DNA of 64,000 bases from Ignavibacteria bacterium UBA2360 (GTDB lineage Bacteria > Bacteroidota > Ignavibacteria > Tepidaquicellales > OLB5): positions 62,001 to 126,000 of the forward strand of contig DDTQ01000006.1 of NCBI GenBank assembly GCA_002344125.1, given 5' to 3'. The translations under genes were made by a program, and so were the position numbers. The notes beneath the pieces are model-generated. The model searched no databases and was not told the DNA's origin. It saw nothing but the letters and a program-made list of their open reading frames with translations. Shown piece by piece: positions 34,123 to 42,598 of this stretch (within the stretch, counting starts at the first letter, position 1; each line of letters starts with the position of its first letter).

Positions 34123-35352
34123 TTACTGTGCTCTTTTGCCTGCTAAGTAAGCAAGGTTATCTAATCCTTTAATTGCCTGTGCATCCTTAAATGAATTTAC
34201 TGTTTCGGTTAACATGTGTGAAGTTACCTGTAATTCTTTCAGAAGTTTATCATCCGGATATTTGATGTTATCCATTTCCTTCATCAGGTTACGCATAGCT
34301 TCAAGATTATTCTTCATAGCCGCGCTGTATTCAGCGGTCTGGGATGCTGCTGCGAGCGCAGTTGTTAAAGACTGGCTGGTATTCTGCAGTTCTCTCAATA
34401 GCTCTGAATCATGTACATTGGTTTTGCTCATCTCAGCGATTGCGTTCTTCATGATAACAACATTCTTTGAAATATTTTCGCCGAATTCTGCCGCTTTCTT
34501 GAGTGAGTTTGAAATCTCCGCTGCTTCTTCTTTTGAGAATTTCTCGTATCCGGGGCCGCCTGCTGTCATGCTTGCGCCCTTGAAGCCATCATGTAACTGC
34601 TGCAATATCGCTCTCTGGTGAATATCTTCTCTCTCAGAGAAATATTCTTTTTCAAGATCGTTAAGCTCTTCACGTAATTCCGCGAATTTTAAACCCTGTG
34701 CGTCAAACACTGTCTCAAACAGTTTCGCTATTGCCAGGATCACAATTGATTTAATTTCGAATGGTACTGAAAATCCTAAGAATACTATCGGACCTTCTTT
34801 GATTGAAATAAGCAGTAACGCTGCGCCTAAGAGAGGAAGCGCTGTACCGATACCATCAACAATTGTTGAGTAACGGTTTGTTATTCTTTCGATGATCTCC
34901 TGGGAACAACCTTTGGTCGAAACTTCTTTCATCAGTTTTCTGTATGAAAGCTCTGCAAGTAAAATAAAAAGCGCATAAACTATAAAAGGCATCCACCATA
35001 ATGAGATCGGTTCAACGCCTTTGTTTAGTGTAACACTTCCCGGGAATACTGTATTGGCAAGTGTCTGCGCAATTTTTCCTAGGAATGGTACATTAGCAAC
35101 ATCAATAAAAACAGAAAGAAGAAGAGCTATCACGGAAGGTATTGCGGGTGCAAATCTTCCGGCTACACCTTCAGCCTGGATTTTATTAACGCCCCTGTTG
35201 ATTACATACTGTTTTAATTCATGGTATTCGGTTGATTGCTTAAGAAGTTCCTGAACCCTTTTGTCCAGGTTGTCTTTCTTGAAGTTACTGCCGAAAAGCT
35301 GCGAGGAACCTGTGTTTTGTGCCGTTTTTACATTAGCAGAAGTTTGATCCAT
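34123..35352 (-). CDS. Four-TM membrane protein with cytosolic coiled coil, GldL/MotA-TolQ-like
   Basis: This 409-aa protein has four predicted helices at about 68-91, 117-135, 164-184 and 188-214, then about 190 residues of charged coiled coil. Helix three reads TIVDGIGTALPLLGAALLLI, similar in layout to the APLLGLLGTV pore helix of ExbB/TolQ/MotA. Acidic residues sit in or at helices (Asp84, Glu134, Asp166). The tail (LQNTSQSLTTALAAASQTAE; LLKELQVTSHMLTETVNSF) echoes the repeated leucine-asparagine coiled coil of GldL. It is longer than GldL and has two more helices. Paired with the single-TM gene downstream, it could form an ion-driven stator complex. Homology is suggested by pattern only and not proven. 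Confidence 0.65.
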   Translation of the reverse strand: MDQTSANVKTAQNTGSSQLFGSNFKKDNLDKRVQELLKQSTEYHELKQYVINRGVNKIQAEGVAGRFAPAIPSVIALLLSVFIDVANVPFLGKIAQTLANTVFPGSVTLNKGVEPISLWWMPFIVYALFILLAELSYRKLMKEVSTKGCSQEIIERITNRYSTIVDGIGTALPLLGAALLLISIKEGPIVFLGFSVPFEIKSIVILAIAKLFETVFDAQGLKFAELREELNDLEKEYFSEREDIHQRAILQQLHDGFKGASMTAGGPGYEKFSKEEAAEISNSLKKAAEFGENISKNVVIMKNAIAEMSKTNVHDSELLRELQNTSQSLTTALAAASQTAEYSAAMKNNLEAMRNLMKEMDNIKYPDDKLLKELQVTSHMLTETVNSFKDAQAIKGLDNLAYLAGKRAQ

Positions 35353-35509
35353 TGTTGTTGACTCCGTTTGTTTTAGTTTTATTTACGAACCTAAAGTTAA
35401 TATATTTATTATAATCATTAATACTAATCAGTTAACTACGATAAATATGAAGAATTATCGCAATATTTACGAATTAGTTTGAAAAAACAATACCCGAATT
35501 ACGTTAGAT

Positions 35510-35527
35510 AATTCGCAAGGGCGAATT
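35510..35527 (-). terminator. Weak hairpin after nuoF
   Basis: AATTCGC/GCGAATT with a four-base loop lies about 25 bp after the nuoF stop. There is only a short AT-rich tail on the minus strand, so this may be a weak terminator separating nuoF from the GldL-like gene, or a chance palindrome. The rest of the 200-bp gap is AT-rich with a poor -7 match (TAGGTTCG, 35386-35393) before the GldL-like gene. Confidence 0.35.
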
Positions 35528-35551
35528 TTATTCAAAAAACAGCAAAAAAAT

Positions 35552-36856
35552 CTACTCTTGAACAGCTAACCTTAATGCGTGAACCTTATTAGCTACAGGT
35601 AAGTTAACACTTTCCTTTACCTTTTTTTCAAAGTCAGGCATAAACTTCTTAATTGCCCATTTTACAGGCCATGCTGCTGCATCGCCAAATGCGCAGATTG
35701 TGTTACCTTCTATATTGTTGGCTACATCGCGAAGCAGTTCTATATCTTCGTTTCTGCCCATTCCCTTATCGATCCTGTCAAGTATCTTCAGCATCCAGCC
35801 GCAGCCTTCGCGGCAGGGCGTGCACTGCCCGCAGGATTCATGATAGTAGAACTTGGTAATTCTCTTAATTACCTTTACAATATCGGTATCTTCGTTCATA
35901 ACCACAATACCGCCTGTCCCTATATATGAATTTACGGTTTTAAGATGCTCGTTATCCATTCTTAAGCCTTCAATTTCATCGGCAGTTAATGGCGGCATTG
36001 AGGAACCGCCGGGAATGATCATTTTAATGGCTTTATTATCCTTTACTCCGCCGCCATATTTATATATAAGATCAGTCAATAACGTTCCCGAAGGAAGCTC
36101 ATATATACCGGGTTTATTAATGTGACCGCTTAAGCCATATAATAGTGTACCGGCATGTTTGGGTTCGCCTATTTTGCTGAACCATTCGCCGCCTTTTTCT
36201 ATAATTGGAGGAATATTTGCAAGTGTTTCAATATTATTAATAGTTGTAGGGCATCCCCATAATCCAAAATTTGCAGGAAATGGCGGCTTAAATCTTGGCA
36301 TTCCGCGTTTTCCTTCAATAGAATTCAATAAAGCGGTTTCTTCACCGCAAATATACGCACCGGCGCCCCTGTGTATGAAAATATCAGTTGAAAAGCCTGA
36401 TCCCATTATATTTTTTCCTATCAGACCCTTTGAGTAAGCATCATCAATTGCCTTCTGAAGCATAACTATCCACGGATAGTACTCTCCGCGTATGTAAACA
36501 TACGCTGTTTTAATACCCATCGCATGACACGCAATTAATGTGCCTTCAATAAACTGGTGCGGATTCTTTTCAAAGATCTCTCTATCCTTAAAACTTGCCG
36601 GCTCTGATTCATCGCCGTTTGCGCACAAATATTTAGGCTTGTCAGTTTTCTGCGGCATAAAAGACCATTTCATACCTGTTGGGAAACATGCACCGCCTCT
36701 GCCGCGGAGACCGGAACTCTTCACCTCTTCAATGATAGCCTCAGGCGTCATTTTCAGCGCTTTTTTGAAGGCGCCGTAACCCCCGTTTTTCATATAGACT
36801 TCAATATTGTGAAAATCCGGTATGTTTCTCAGTATGATCGGTTCGAAATCTGACAT
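35552..36856 (-). CDS. nuoF: NADH-quinone oxidoreductase subunit F
   Basis: NuoF is the NADH- and FMN-binding subunit of complex I. It has 434 aa. GLRGRGGACFPTGMKW near residue 50 is the NADH/FMN glycine loop; GAYICGEETALLNSIEGKRG is the second flavin stretch. The N3 [4Fe-4S] cluster ligands are in ESCGQCTPCREGC near residue 340 and NTICAFGDAAAWP near 385. All ligands are present. It is last in the nuoC-D-E-F block, 67 bp after nuoE. NuoG, which normally follows, is missing here; the next gene is the GldL-like protein after a 200-bp gap. Confidence 0.96.
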   Translation of the reverse strand: MSDFEPIILRNIPDFHNIEVYMKNGGYGAFKKALKMTPEAIIEEVKSSGLRGRGGACFPTGMKWSFMPQKTDKPKYLCANGDESEPASFKDREIFEKNPHQFIEGTLIACHAMGIKTAYVYIRGEYYPWIVMLQKAIDDAYSKGLIGKNIMGSGFSTDIFIHRGAGAYICGEETALLNSIEGKRGMPRFKPPFPANFGLWGCPTTINNIETLANIPPIIEKGGEWFSKIGEPKHAGTLLYGLSGHINKPGIYELPSGTLLTDLIYKYGGGVKDNKAIKMIIPGGSSMPPLTADEIEGLRMDNEHLKTVNSYIGTGGIVVMNEDTDIVKVIKRITKFYYHESCGQCTPCREGCGWMLKILDRIDKGMGRNEDIELLRDVANNIEGNTICAFGDAAAWPVKWAIKKFMPDFEKKVKESVNLPVANKVHALRLAVQE

Positions 36857-36923
36857 ATTATATTATGATCTTTATTTTTTTCTCTTTAAAAATTATCTTA
36901 AAACCGGTTAAACCATGAGCAAG

Positions 36924-37406
36924 CTACTCAGTCTTTGCGAGCTTATCTAAAATTGCGTCAATTTTATCCTTGGTCAAATTCTCCTCATAATAATCATTTA
37001 TCTGCATCATCGGCGCGGTACCACAGCTGCCAAGGCATTCGGCTTCGATAAGTGTGAATTTACCGTCCGGTGTTGTTTCACCCAGGCCTATATCAAGCTT
37101 GTTGGATATATAATCAACTACATCGTAACCGCCGCATAACATGCACGAAACATTTGTGCACACCTGAAGGTGATGTTTGCCAACGGGCTTTTTGTTGTAC
37201 ATAGTGTAAAATTCCGCTACGCCAAGAACGTGTTCATAGGGAATTTCCAGCAGGCTGCCAACGTATTTCATAACATCCGCCGAAAGCCAGCCAAACTGGT
37301 ACTGCGCAAGCCACAATGCATCCATCAAAGCTGCGTCATTTGTGGGGTAATGACTCTTTGATCTTTCAAGCTTCTTTAAATTTTCTTCAGTAAATTTAAT
37401 TTCCAT
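36924..37406 (-). CDS. nuoE: NADH-quinone oxidoreductase subunit E
   Basis: NuoE carries the N1a [2Fe-2S] cluster of the NADH-dehydrogenase module. It has 160 aa with the four thioredoxin-like-fold Cys ligands in CTNVSCMLCGG (first pair) and EAECLGSCGTAP (second pair), so the cluster site is complete. The N-terminal helical part (YPTNDAALMDALWLAQYQFGW) is typical. The gap to nuoD upstream (about 100 bp) holds a copy of the ATTCCTGC palindrome, an unusual insertion inside an operon. Confidence 0.95.
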   Translation of the reverse strand: MEIKFTEENLKKLERSKSHYPTNDAALMDALWLAQYQFGWLSADVMKYVGSLLEIPYEHVLGVAEFYTMYNKKPVGKHHLQVCTNVSCMLCGGYDVVDYISNKLDIGLGETTPDGKFTLIEAECLGSCGTAPMMQINDYYEENLTKDKIDAILDKLAKTE

Positions 37407-37453
37407 ATTATTTAATCATACCCATGAAAGCGGGTAACTATCACTATTTTGTC

Positions 37454-37473
37454 ATTCCTGCGAAGGCAGGAAT
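37454..37473. repeat. ATTCCTGC-GAAG-GCAGGAAT palindrome, copy 2
   Basis: An exact stem match to the copy at 14807-14826 with one loop change. It lies between nuoD and nuoE, inside the transcribed block, so it will be part of the nuo mRNA. Confidence 0.75.
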
Positions 37474-37507
37474 CTTGTTTTAATTCATTAAATCAAGGTA
37501 ATCAAGG

Positions 37508-38806
37508 TCATTTGTCTGCTTCACCCATCACCGGATCAATGCTGCCGATAATTGCGACAATATCACTTATCATTGCGCCTTTCATCATCGTTGGCAGCGC
37601 GCCTATAGCGATTGTAGAAGGGGAGCGGATCTTTAATCTGAAAGGATACCCTTTACCATCACTTATTGCGTAAAAGCCAAGCTCGCCTTTTGATGACTCT
37701 ATTGCCTGGTAAGCTTCAACTCCTTTTTCAGGAGTGTTGCCGAAGTTCACGATCATGAAGTCATGGATAAGCTCTTCCATTTTTGAATAAACCTCGCCCT
37801 TATCAGGTAACACCTGCTTCGCGTCAGGAGTATTTATTGGCCCTTGCGGAAGCTTTTGTATACATTGCCTTAAAATCTTCACACTCTCATACATTTCCTG
37901 AACTCTTACATAATACCTTGCAAGTACATCGCTTTCGGTTAAAGTTGGTACATTAAAATCAACTTCCCTGTATTTTAAATACGGGTCGTCGATCCTGAGA
38001 TCATTTGCAATACCAACTGCCCTTAAATTTGGACCGGTTAATCCCAATGAAATCGCGTCCTCTTTTGATATATAACCAACACCTTCACAACGGTTTATAA
38101 AGATCTTATTTCTTTCAATTAACGCTCTTGCGTCTTCAAGCTTAGGTATGAACTGGTCTAAGAAGGCTTTAAGTCTTGCTATAACTTCATCGCTCATATC
38201 AAGCGCAAGTCCGCCAATTCTGGTATAGCTTGTGGTGAATCTGACACCGGTTAAAATATCAAGTATATCAAGTATTTTTTCTCTTTCGGTAAATGTCCAC
38301 AAAAACACGGTTAATGCGCCTACATCCATTGCCATTGTACCCATCCATACACAGTGAGATGCAAGCCTTGCCATTTCACAGCACATTGTTCGTATCCATT
38401 GAGCGCGTTCGGTCGCTTCTATCTTAAGTAACTTCTCAATCGCAAGCACGTAACCTACGTTATTCGCCAGGGGAGAGAGGTAATCAAGCCTGTCTGTATG
38501 AGGTATGAACTCATGGAATGTCATGTTCTCAGCGAGTTTTTCATAGCCTCTGTGCAAATAGCCAAGCACAGGGACAGTGCCAACTACCGATTCACCATCC
38601 AGGCTTACAACCAGCTGCAATACACCATGTGTAGCAGGATGCTGCGGACCCATATTAAGCACCAGCTGGTTATCCAGCGTGCCTTCAAAGTGACCCCGCA
38701 CGTCATCTGATTCCAATGCGCGCAGAATCTTCTCCTGGCTCATGGAAATATGGCTCTCTTCCTTTGTTTCTTCTATGTACTCTTCTTTTGTCAGATCTAA
38801 AGACAT
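37508..38806 (-). CDS. nuoD: NADH-quinone oxidoreductase subunit D
   Basis: NuoD is the 49-kDa subunit of complex I, lining the quinone site with NuoB. It has 432 aa. Landmarks are LNMGPQHPATHGVLQL near residue 50, the quinone-pocket His/Tyr region LGYLHRGYEKLAE, and the C-terminal FRLKIRSPS and GSIDPVMGEADK (normally ...DPV.GE.DR). It begins with an approximately 45-residue acidic extension before the conserved core (KEEYIEETKEESHISMSQEK). It is 36 bp after nuoC. Confidence 0.97.
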   Translation of the reverse strand: MSLDLTKEEYIEETKEESHISMSQEKILRALESDDVRGHFEGTLDNQLVLNMGPQHPATHGVLQLVVSLDGESVVGTVPVLGYLHRGYEKLAENMTFHEFIPHTDRLDYLSPLANNVGYVLAIEKLLKIEATERAQWIRTMCCEMARLASHCVWMGTMAMDVGALTVFLWTFTEREKILDILDILTGVRFTTSYTRIGGLALDMSDEVIARLKAFLDQFIPKLEDARALIERNKIFINRCEGVGYISKEDAISLGLTGPNLRAVGIANDLRIDDPYLKYREVDFNVPTLTESDVLARYYVRVQEMYESVKILRQCIQKLPQGPINTPDAKQVLPDKGEVYSKMEELIHDFMIVNFGNTPEKGVEAYQAIESSKGELGFYAISDGKGYPFRLKIRSPSTIAIGALPTMMKGAMISDIVAIIGSIDPVMGEADK

Positions 38807-38842
38807 ATAGTTCTATTGTAAGCGTAATTCACGCTTTGATTT

Positions 38843-39328
38843 TTATTTTTTTGGTAGTGTAACTGAACCAGGCAAACCCATTAACGGGTAATCTTTTCTT
38901 AAGGGATGGTACTCATACTCTTCCATCATATACAGCCTGCGAAGGTCCGGGTGACCCAAATACCTGATACCCATCATATCCCATGCTTCACGTTCAGCCC
39001 AGTCTGCTGATTTCCAAACAGCGTAGAGGCTGTCTACTTCAGGATTTTTGCTATCAAGCTTAACCTTAATAAACAATCTGAATTTAAGAGTTAATGAGTA
39101 CAGGTTGTAAATGCTCTCAAACCTCTCGTTCTTTGTAAAACGATCTACGCTTACGATATCGCGAAGCTGTTCCATCTGAAACTCATCGCGAAGCATAACG
39201 CAGATTTCACGAAACCTGTCCTTTGGGACCTCCATCATAGGGTAATTCAGATTTTCTGAGAATGAAATTCCCTCAAATCCATTAGCTGAGGAGAATTTTT
39301 CTTTGATTTTTTCTATCAATTCTGCCAT
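38843..39328 (-). CDS. nuoC: NADH-quinone oxidoreductase subunit C
   Basis: NuoC is the 30-kDa subunit of the complex I peripheral arm. It has 161 aa, with the signature ERFESIYNLYSL and the strongly conserved WKSADWAEREAWDMMGIRYLGHPDLRR (given here as ADWAEREAWDMMG and HPDLRR) near residue 110-130. It is separate from nuoD, not fused. It is the first gene of this block: a near-perfect promoter lies just upstream and no nuoA or nuoB precedes it. Confidence 0.96.
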   Translation of the reverse strand: MAELIEKIKEKFSSANGFEGISFSENLNYPMMEVPKDRFREICVMLRDEFQMEQLRDIVSVDRFTKNERFESIYNLYSLTLKFRLFIKVKLDSKNPEVDSLYAVWKSADWAEREAWDMMGIRYLGHPDLRRLYMMEEYEYHPLRKDYPLMGLPGSVTLPKK

Positions 39329-39338
39329 AATTTATCAG

Positions 39339-39369
39339 CAAATTTAGCAAAATTTGATAAGATATTCAA
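39339..39369 (-). promoter_or_regulatory. Sigma-A promoter of nuoCDEF (TTG-N20-TAAATTTG)
   Basis: On the minus strand TTG (39369-39367) is followed by exactly 20 bases and then TAAATTTG (39346-39339), an ideal Bacteroidota -33/-7 promoter. The last G is only 10 bases before the nuoC ATG, leaving a leader of a few bases and no ribosome site. Confidence 0.78.
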
Positions 39370-39399
39370 TGCTGTACGAGTTATCAATGCTAGCGTGAG

Positions 39400-39900
39400 A
39401 ATTCACCCTCCCTATACGAGGTCTTACAACTGACTTTAGCAGTCATTCTAGAATACTAGCGTTCAGTCAATTTTACTCTCCCACTGACAGGGGGAGTTGG
39501 AGGGGGTCATTGCATATACACTCAGGCATCACCGATAAGGGGGAATGAGTTGATGAGTATAAGGACTAAGCATTCTAAAACTTATAACTGATTAGCCACG
39601 GTCTTTAGACCGTGGATTGCTGGTTAAAAAAATACAGGGCTTTAGCCCTGATTTATAGATTAACCGCCTTGGTGTTCTCATCAACTGTCCAATCAGAATC
39701 AATTTTTATTTCTAACACAATCTTCTTTTACTGTCAACAATTTATATAATTTTTCAACAGTATTTTCTTGTCGTTGGTGAAAACACCAACGACGGCTGGA
39801 AAAACGGTGAATATTTTACTCTCCCCCTAACAGGGGGAGCTGGAGGGGGTCACTAAGATTATATCCTTTCTCAAACTTGTCCGCCGAGGCGGATTGGGAA
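39400..39900. repeat. Repeat island between nuoC and the SpeE-like gene
   Basis: This gene-free 655-bp gap (39329-39984) holds two direct copies of a 40-bp unit (39471-39510 and 39814-39853: TTTTACTCTCCC, then CTGACAGGGGGAG or CTAACAGGGGGAG, then a TGGAGGGGGTCA tail). Between them are hairpins CCACGGTCT-TT-AGACCGTGG (39596-39615), CAGGGCT-TT-AGCCCTG (39635-39650) and GTCGTTGGTG-AAAA-CACCAACGAC (39770-39793). I see no ORF worth calling here. Confidence 0.7.
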
Positions 39901-39915
39901 AGAGGGAAGTACTAC

Positions 39916-39952
39916 AAAAAAACCTGCCAGGTTTTAGAGACCTGGCAGGTTT
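39916..39952 (-). terminator. Terminator of the SpeE-like gene
   Basis: On the minus strand a perfect 12-bp stem (AACCTGCCAGGT/ACCTGGCAGGTT) with a seven-base loop runs into TTTTT. It lies about 30 bp after the stop at 39985. Confidence 0.9.
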
Positions 39953-39984
39953 AAAAAGATGAAAGTAAAATGTATGTTTTAAAG

Positions 39985-42489
39985 TTATACTGTTTGCGCC
40001 GGAGCTAACGAAATCTTTGCAGGTGCTAATTTCTTTGCAAGCAGCATCGCAAGTATATAAAATATTGCGGCTATTATAAATACTATCATAAACCCATAGC
40101 TCATTGAAAGCATTACTACCAGCACGCTGCCAAGCACACTAAAGAATCCGTTAACACCCCAGCCGTAGGCTACAAGGTAACTGGAGTTGTTATCAATTTT
40201 ACTCATTCCATAAGGAAAAGGTATCCCCATAAAAAATGCCAGCGGCGCGATTAAAGCTATTGAAATAATTATGCGCCATAAAATATCAACACGTACAAGC
40301 GCTTCAAAGATTGCGGAGTTTGCAAGTCCCAAAATTACCGTCAGTCCTGCAATTATGATGTATACAATGTTAACATTTTTTACCAGCTTAATAACTTTAT
40401 CTGAAAGCATACTGCCGATACCTGAGAAGATGAGCATTGTAGAAATAATTGTCAGCATTGTATAAACAGGCTGACCCAAAAACAAAGTGAACTTCTGTAT
40501 CAGGCAAATTTCTATGATAATATATCCTAATCCAAGGAGCGCAAAGTAAGTAATGTATTTCCCTTTTTTAACCTTTTTGATCTCAGGATCTTTGCGGAAC
40601 CTTAAATATATGGGCAGGAATATAAGAAGCGCCGAAAGAACGATCGTCTGCAGCAGCAATATTACAAGTGTCGATTCCGCCACTGGCTTTTGCACCAAAG
40701 AAAGCATTGCGCGATCGCCTTGTGAAAATGATTCCTTGATCTTGCTGAAATTTATTGATGTGAAATCTGTGTTATGCTCAAAATACGGCTTGTCATCCGT
40801 TGCAGGGTAGAGTTTTATATCGGGGTACTTGCCCGCAATTTCATCAATACTGTTTGATTGAACGATATCTTTAAATATACCATCCTGGTTTGAAACGGGA
40901 TCGTAAATTGTTTCAAGGTTCAGTAAGGCTGACATTGTTTTCAATCTCTGAATATCAAACTCATCAAATCCGCTCTTTTTAAAAAGCACACCGGTTAAAT
41001 AGCTAACATCTATTTCAAAATCACTTGGTGGACGTTTAAAAATGTAAAATTGATTCTTAATATCACTGCCGCCGTTCAGTTTCTGCGCTTCTTTTATAGA
41101 GGCAACAAGCCTCGGCATCTGCGGCTCGGGTCTGGTGATATACAATATCCCGTTAATATCCAGGTGCTGCAGGTATTCGCGCAAAGCTTCTTCGGTGAGT
41201 ATATAATTTTCCACCAGGCTCATAGCGCCGCTGTTTGTCGCGCTTGCTGAAATTGTATGTGCGCTGATTATCACATCATACTTTATGCGCTTGCTTCGCA
41301 GCCAGCCTCTGGCGTCATCGGTAATTATCTTCACTCGCTTATCTTTAGCTATGCCGCCTGTCCAGTAATTAGCCAGATCTTTTTCTACAAGGTCGTTAAG
41401 TATCGGGTTTATTTCAACTGCTGTGACTGATTTCGCATTATTGGTAAGCGCCGTTAATATCTCGCCGCCGCCGCCGGAACCCAGGATAAATACCTTTGCT
41501 GTATCTTCACGCTTTAGAAGCATTGCAAGCATTGATGCGTCAAATGGCGGCCGCGCGCCGGTATCAAGTACATTCGGTACCTTTGGTATATTGGTTGTGG
41601 AGTTACCCGCATCAATAATTGCTGTATAAACAGGGTAGTCATCAACATTTTCATCGTCATCCTTCATCACATCAACCTTGCTGAATGAATTCCATTTCGT
41701 CAGCAGGCGCAGGTCCGGATTTTCAGCGATATAATTTCCGTAAACTTTGTTGCCTGATACATATATCGGCAGGTATGCTTCAGGGTCAGAAAGAAACAGC
41801 CCGTTTATTACAAGCATGATAGAAGTACCGTATAAGCCAATTGTTTGCATTTTGCTTTTGCGGATCGAAAAAAGTATCGCTCCCGCGCAGGCAAGAATTG
41901 AAGCGAATACTATTCCGCCTGAACCGCCGAACTTTGGCAGTACCAGTATGAAAACAAAACAGCTTAAGCCTGCGCCAATGAGGTCGTAGAAATAAAGTTT
42001 ATTTATATCCTGTTTGAATCGTGTGAACAGTTGACCAATAATCAAGCCCGCCAAAAAGAAGGGGAGCGTTATGAGTATGTAATACAGCGGTAAATATAAA
42101 AATTGTGTTGAATCAATAAACAGGCTGAAAGGATCAAATGGAATTTTATTGATTATTACAAACGAAACAATAATTGAAATCGCAAACAGCAATGAAGTAA
42201 TTGAAAGAAATGAGTTTATCTCTGCCCTCGCGATTCGCCTGCTGGTTAATATGGTAACCCCGCTGATGCCGAGCCCAAGCAGTGCAATACTTATTATCAT
42301 AAACGCGAAGTGATACCACAGAGATACAGAAAGTACCCTTATCAGGGTAAACTCAAGCATCAATACGCTCAGCGAAACCAATAGCAGTCCAATTTTATGA
42401 TTTAAGGTCAGTACTTCTTTCTTTGAAAATATACTTTCCTTATTATGGTGAATGCTGCCCCTTTTAGACTCGTGTGATCTTGTGCTCAT
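39985..42489 (-). CDS. Spermidine-synthase-like multi-pass membrane protein
   Basis: This 834-aa protein is a fusion: about seven helices at the N-terminus (to about residue 225), a soluble SAM-fold aminopropyltransferase-like domain, then about six to seven more helices. The SAM-binding motif is VFILGSGGGGEILTALTN, with VEINPILND as the acidic strand end and DDARGWLRSK as the next. The usual spermidine synthase catalytic Asp region is replaced by SAHTISASATNSGAMSLVENYIL. The enzyme may not make polyamines. Similar membrane-fused SpeE-like proteins are widespread but uncharacterised as far as I know. It is transcribed alone and ends at a strong terminator. Confidence 0.82.
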   Translation of the reverse strand: MSTRSHESKRGSIHHNKESIFSKKEVLTLNHKIGLLLVSLSVLMLEFTLIRVLSVSLWYHFAFMIISIALLGLGISGVTILTSRRIARAEINSFLSITSLLFAISIIVSFVIINKIPFDPFSLFIDSTQFLYLPLYYILITLPFFLAGLIIGQLFTRFKQDINKLYFYDLIGAGLSCFVFILVLPKFGGSGGIVFASILACAGAILFSIRKSKMQTIGLYGTSIMLVINGLFLSDPEAYLPIYVSGNKVYGNYIAENPDLRLLTKWNSFSKVDVMKDDDENVDDYPVYTAIIDAGNSTTNIPKVPNVLDTGARPPFDASMLAMLLKREDTAKVFILGSGGGGEILTALTNNAKSVTAVEINPILNDLVEKDLANYWTGGIAKDKRVKIITDDARGWLRSKRIKYDVIISAHTISASATNSGAMSLVENYILTEEALREYLQHLDINGILYITRPEPQMPRLVASIKEAQKLNGGSDIKNQFYIFKRPPSDFEIDVSYLTGVLFKKSGFDEFDIQRLKTMSALLNLETIYDPVSNQDGIFKDIVQSNSIDEIAGKYPDIKLYPATDDKPYFEHNTDFTSINFSKIKESFSQGDRAMLSLVQKPVAESTLVILLLQTIVLSALLIFLPIYLRFRKDPEIKKVKKGKYITYFALLGLGYIIIEICLIQKFTLFLGQPVYTMLTIISTMLIFSGIGSMLSDKVIKLVKNVNIVYIIIAGLTVILGLANSAIFEALVRVDILWRIIISIALIAPLAFFMGIPFPYGMSKIDNNSSYLVAYGWGVNGFFSVLGSVLVVMLSMSYGFMIVFIIAAIFYILAMLLAKKLAPAKISLAPAQTV

Positions 42490-42598
42490 TAATTACATCT
42501 TAAAAATTATCAATTGAACTTCTTCACGGTTGAACTGTTTTAGAATCTTGCTGCTTTGGTATTATGCTGCTTTAGTTTTTTGCTGCATCTGTATATAA

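Noticed and set aside
28378..35352. Classic type IX secretion or gliding locus (gldKLMN)
   Set aside because: GldK lipoprotein and GldN are absent, the first protein has four helices rather than two, and the GldM-like protein is too short; only a distant relation is supported.
39400..39900. CRISPR array
   Set aside because: Repeats are of several types, are not evenly spaced, and no cas gene is present.
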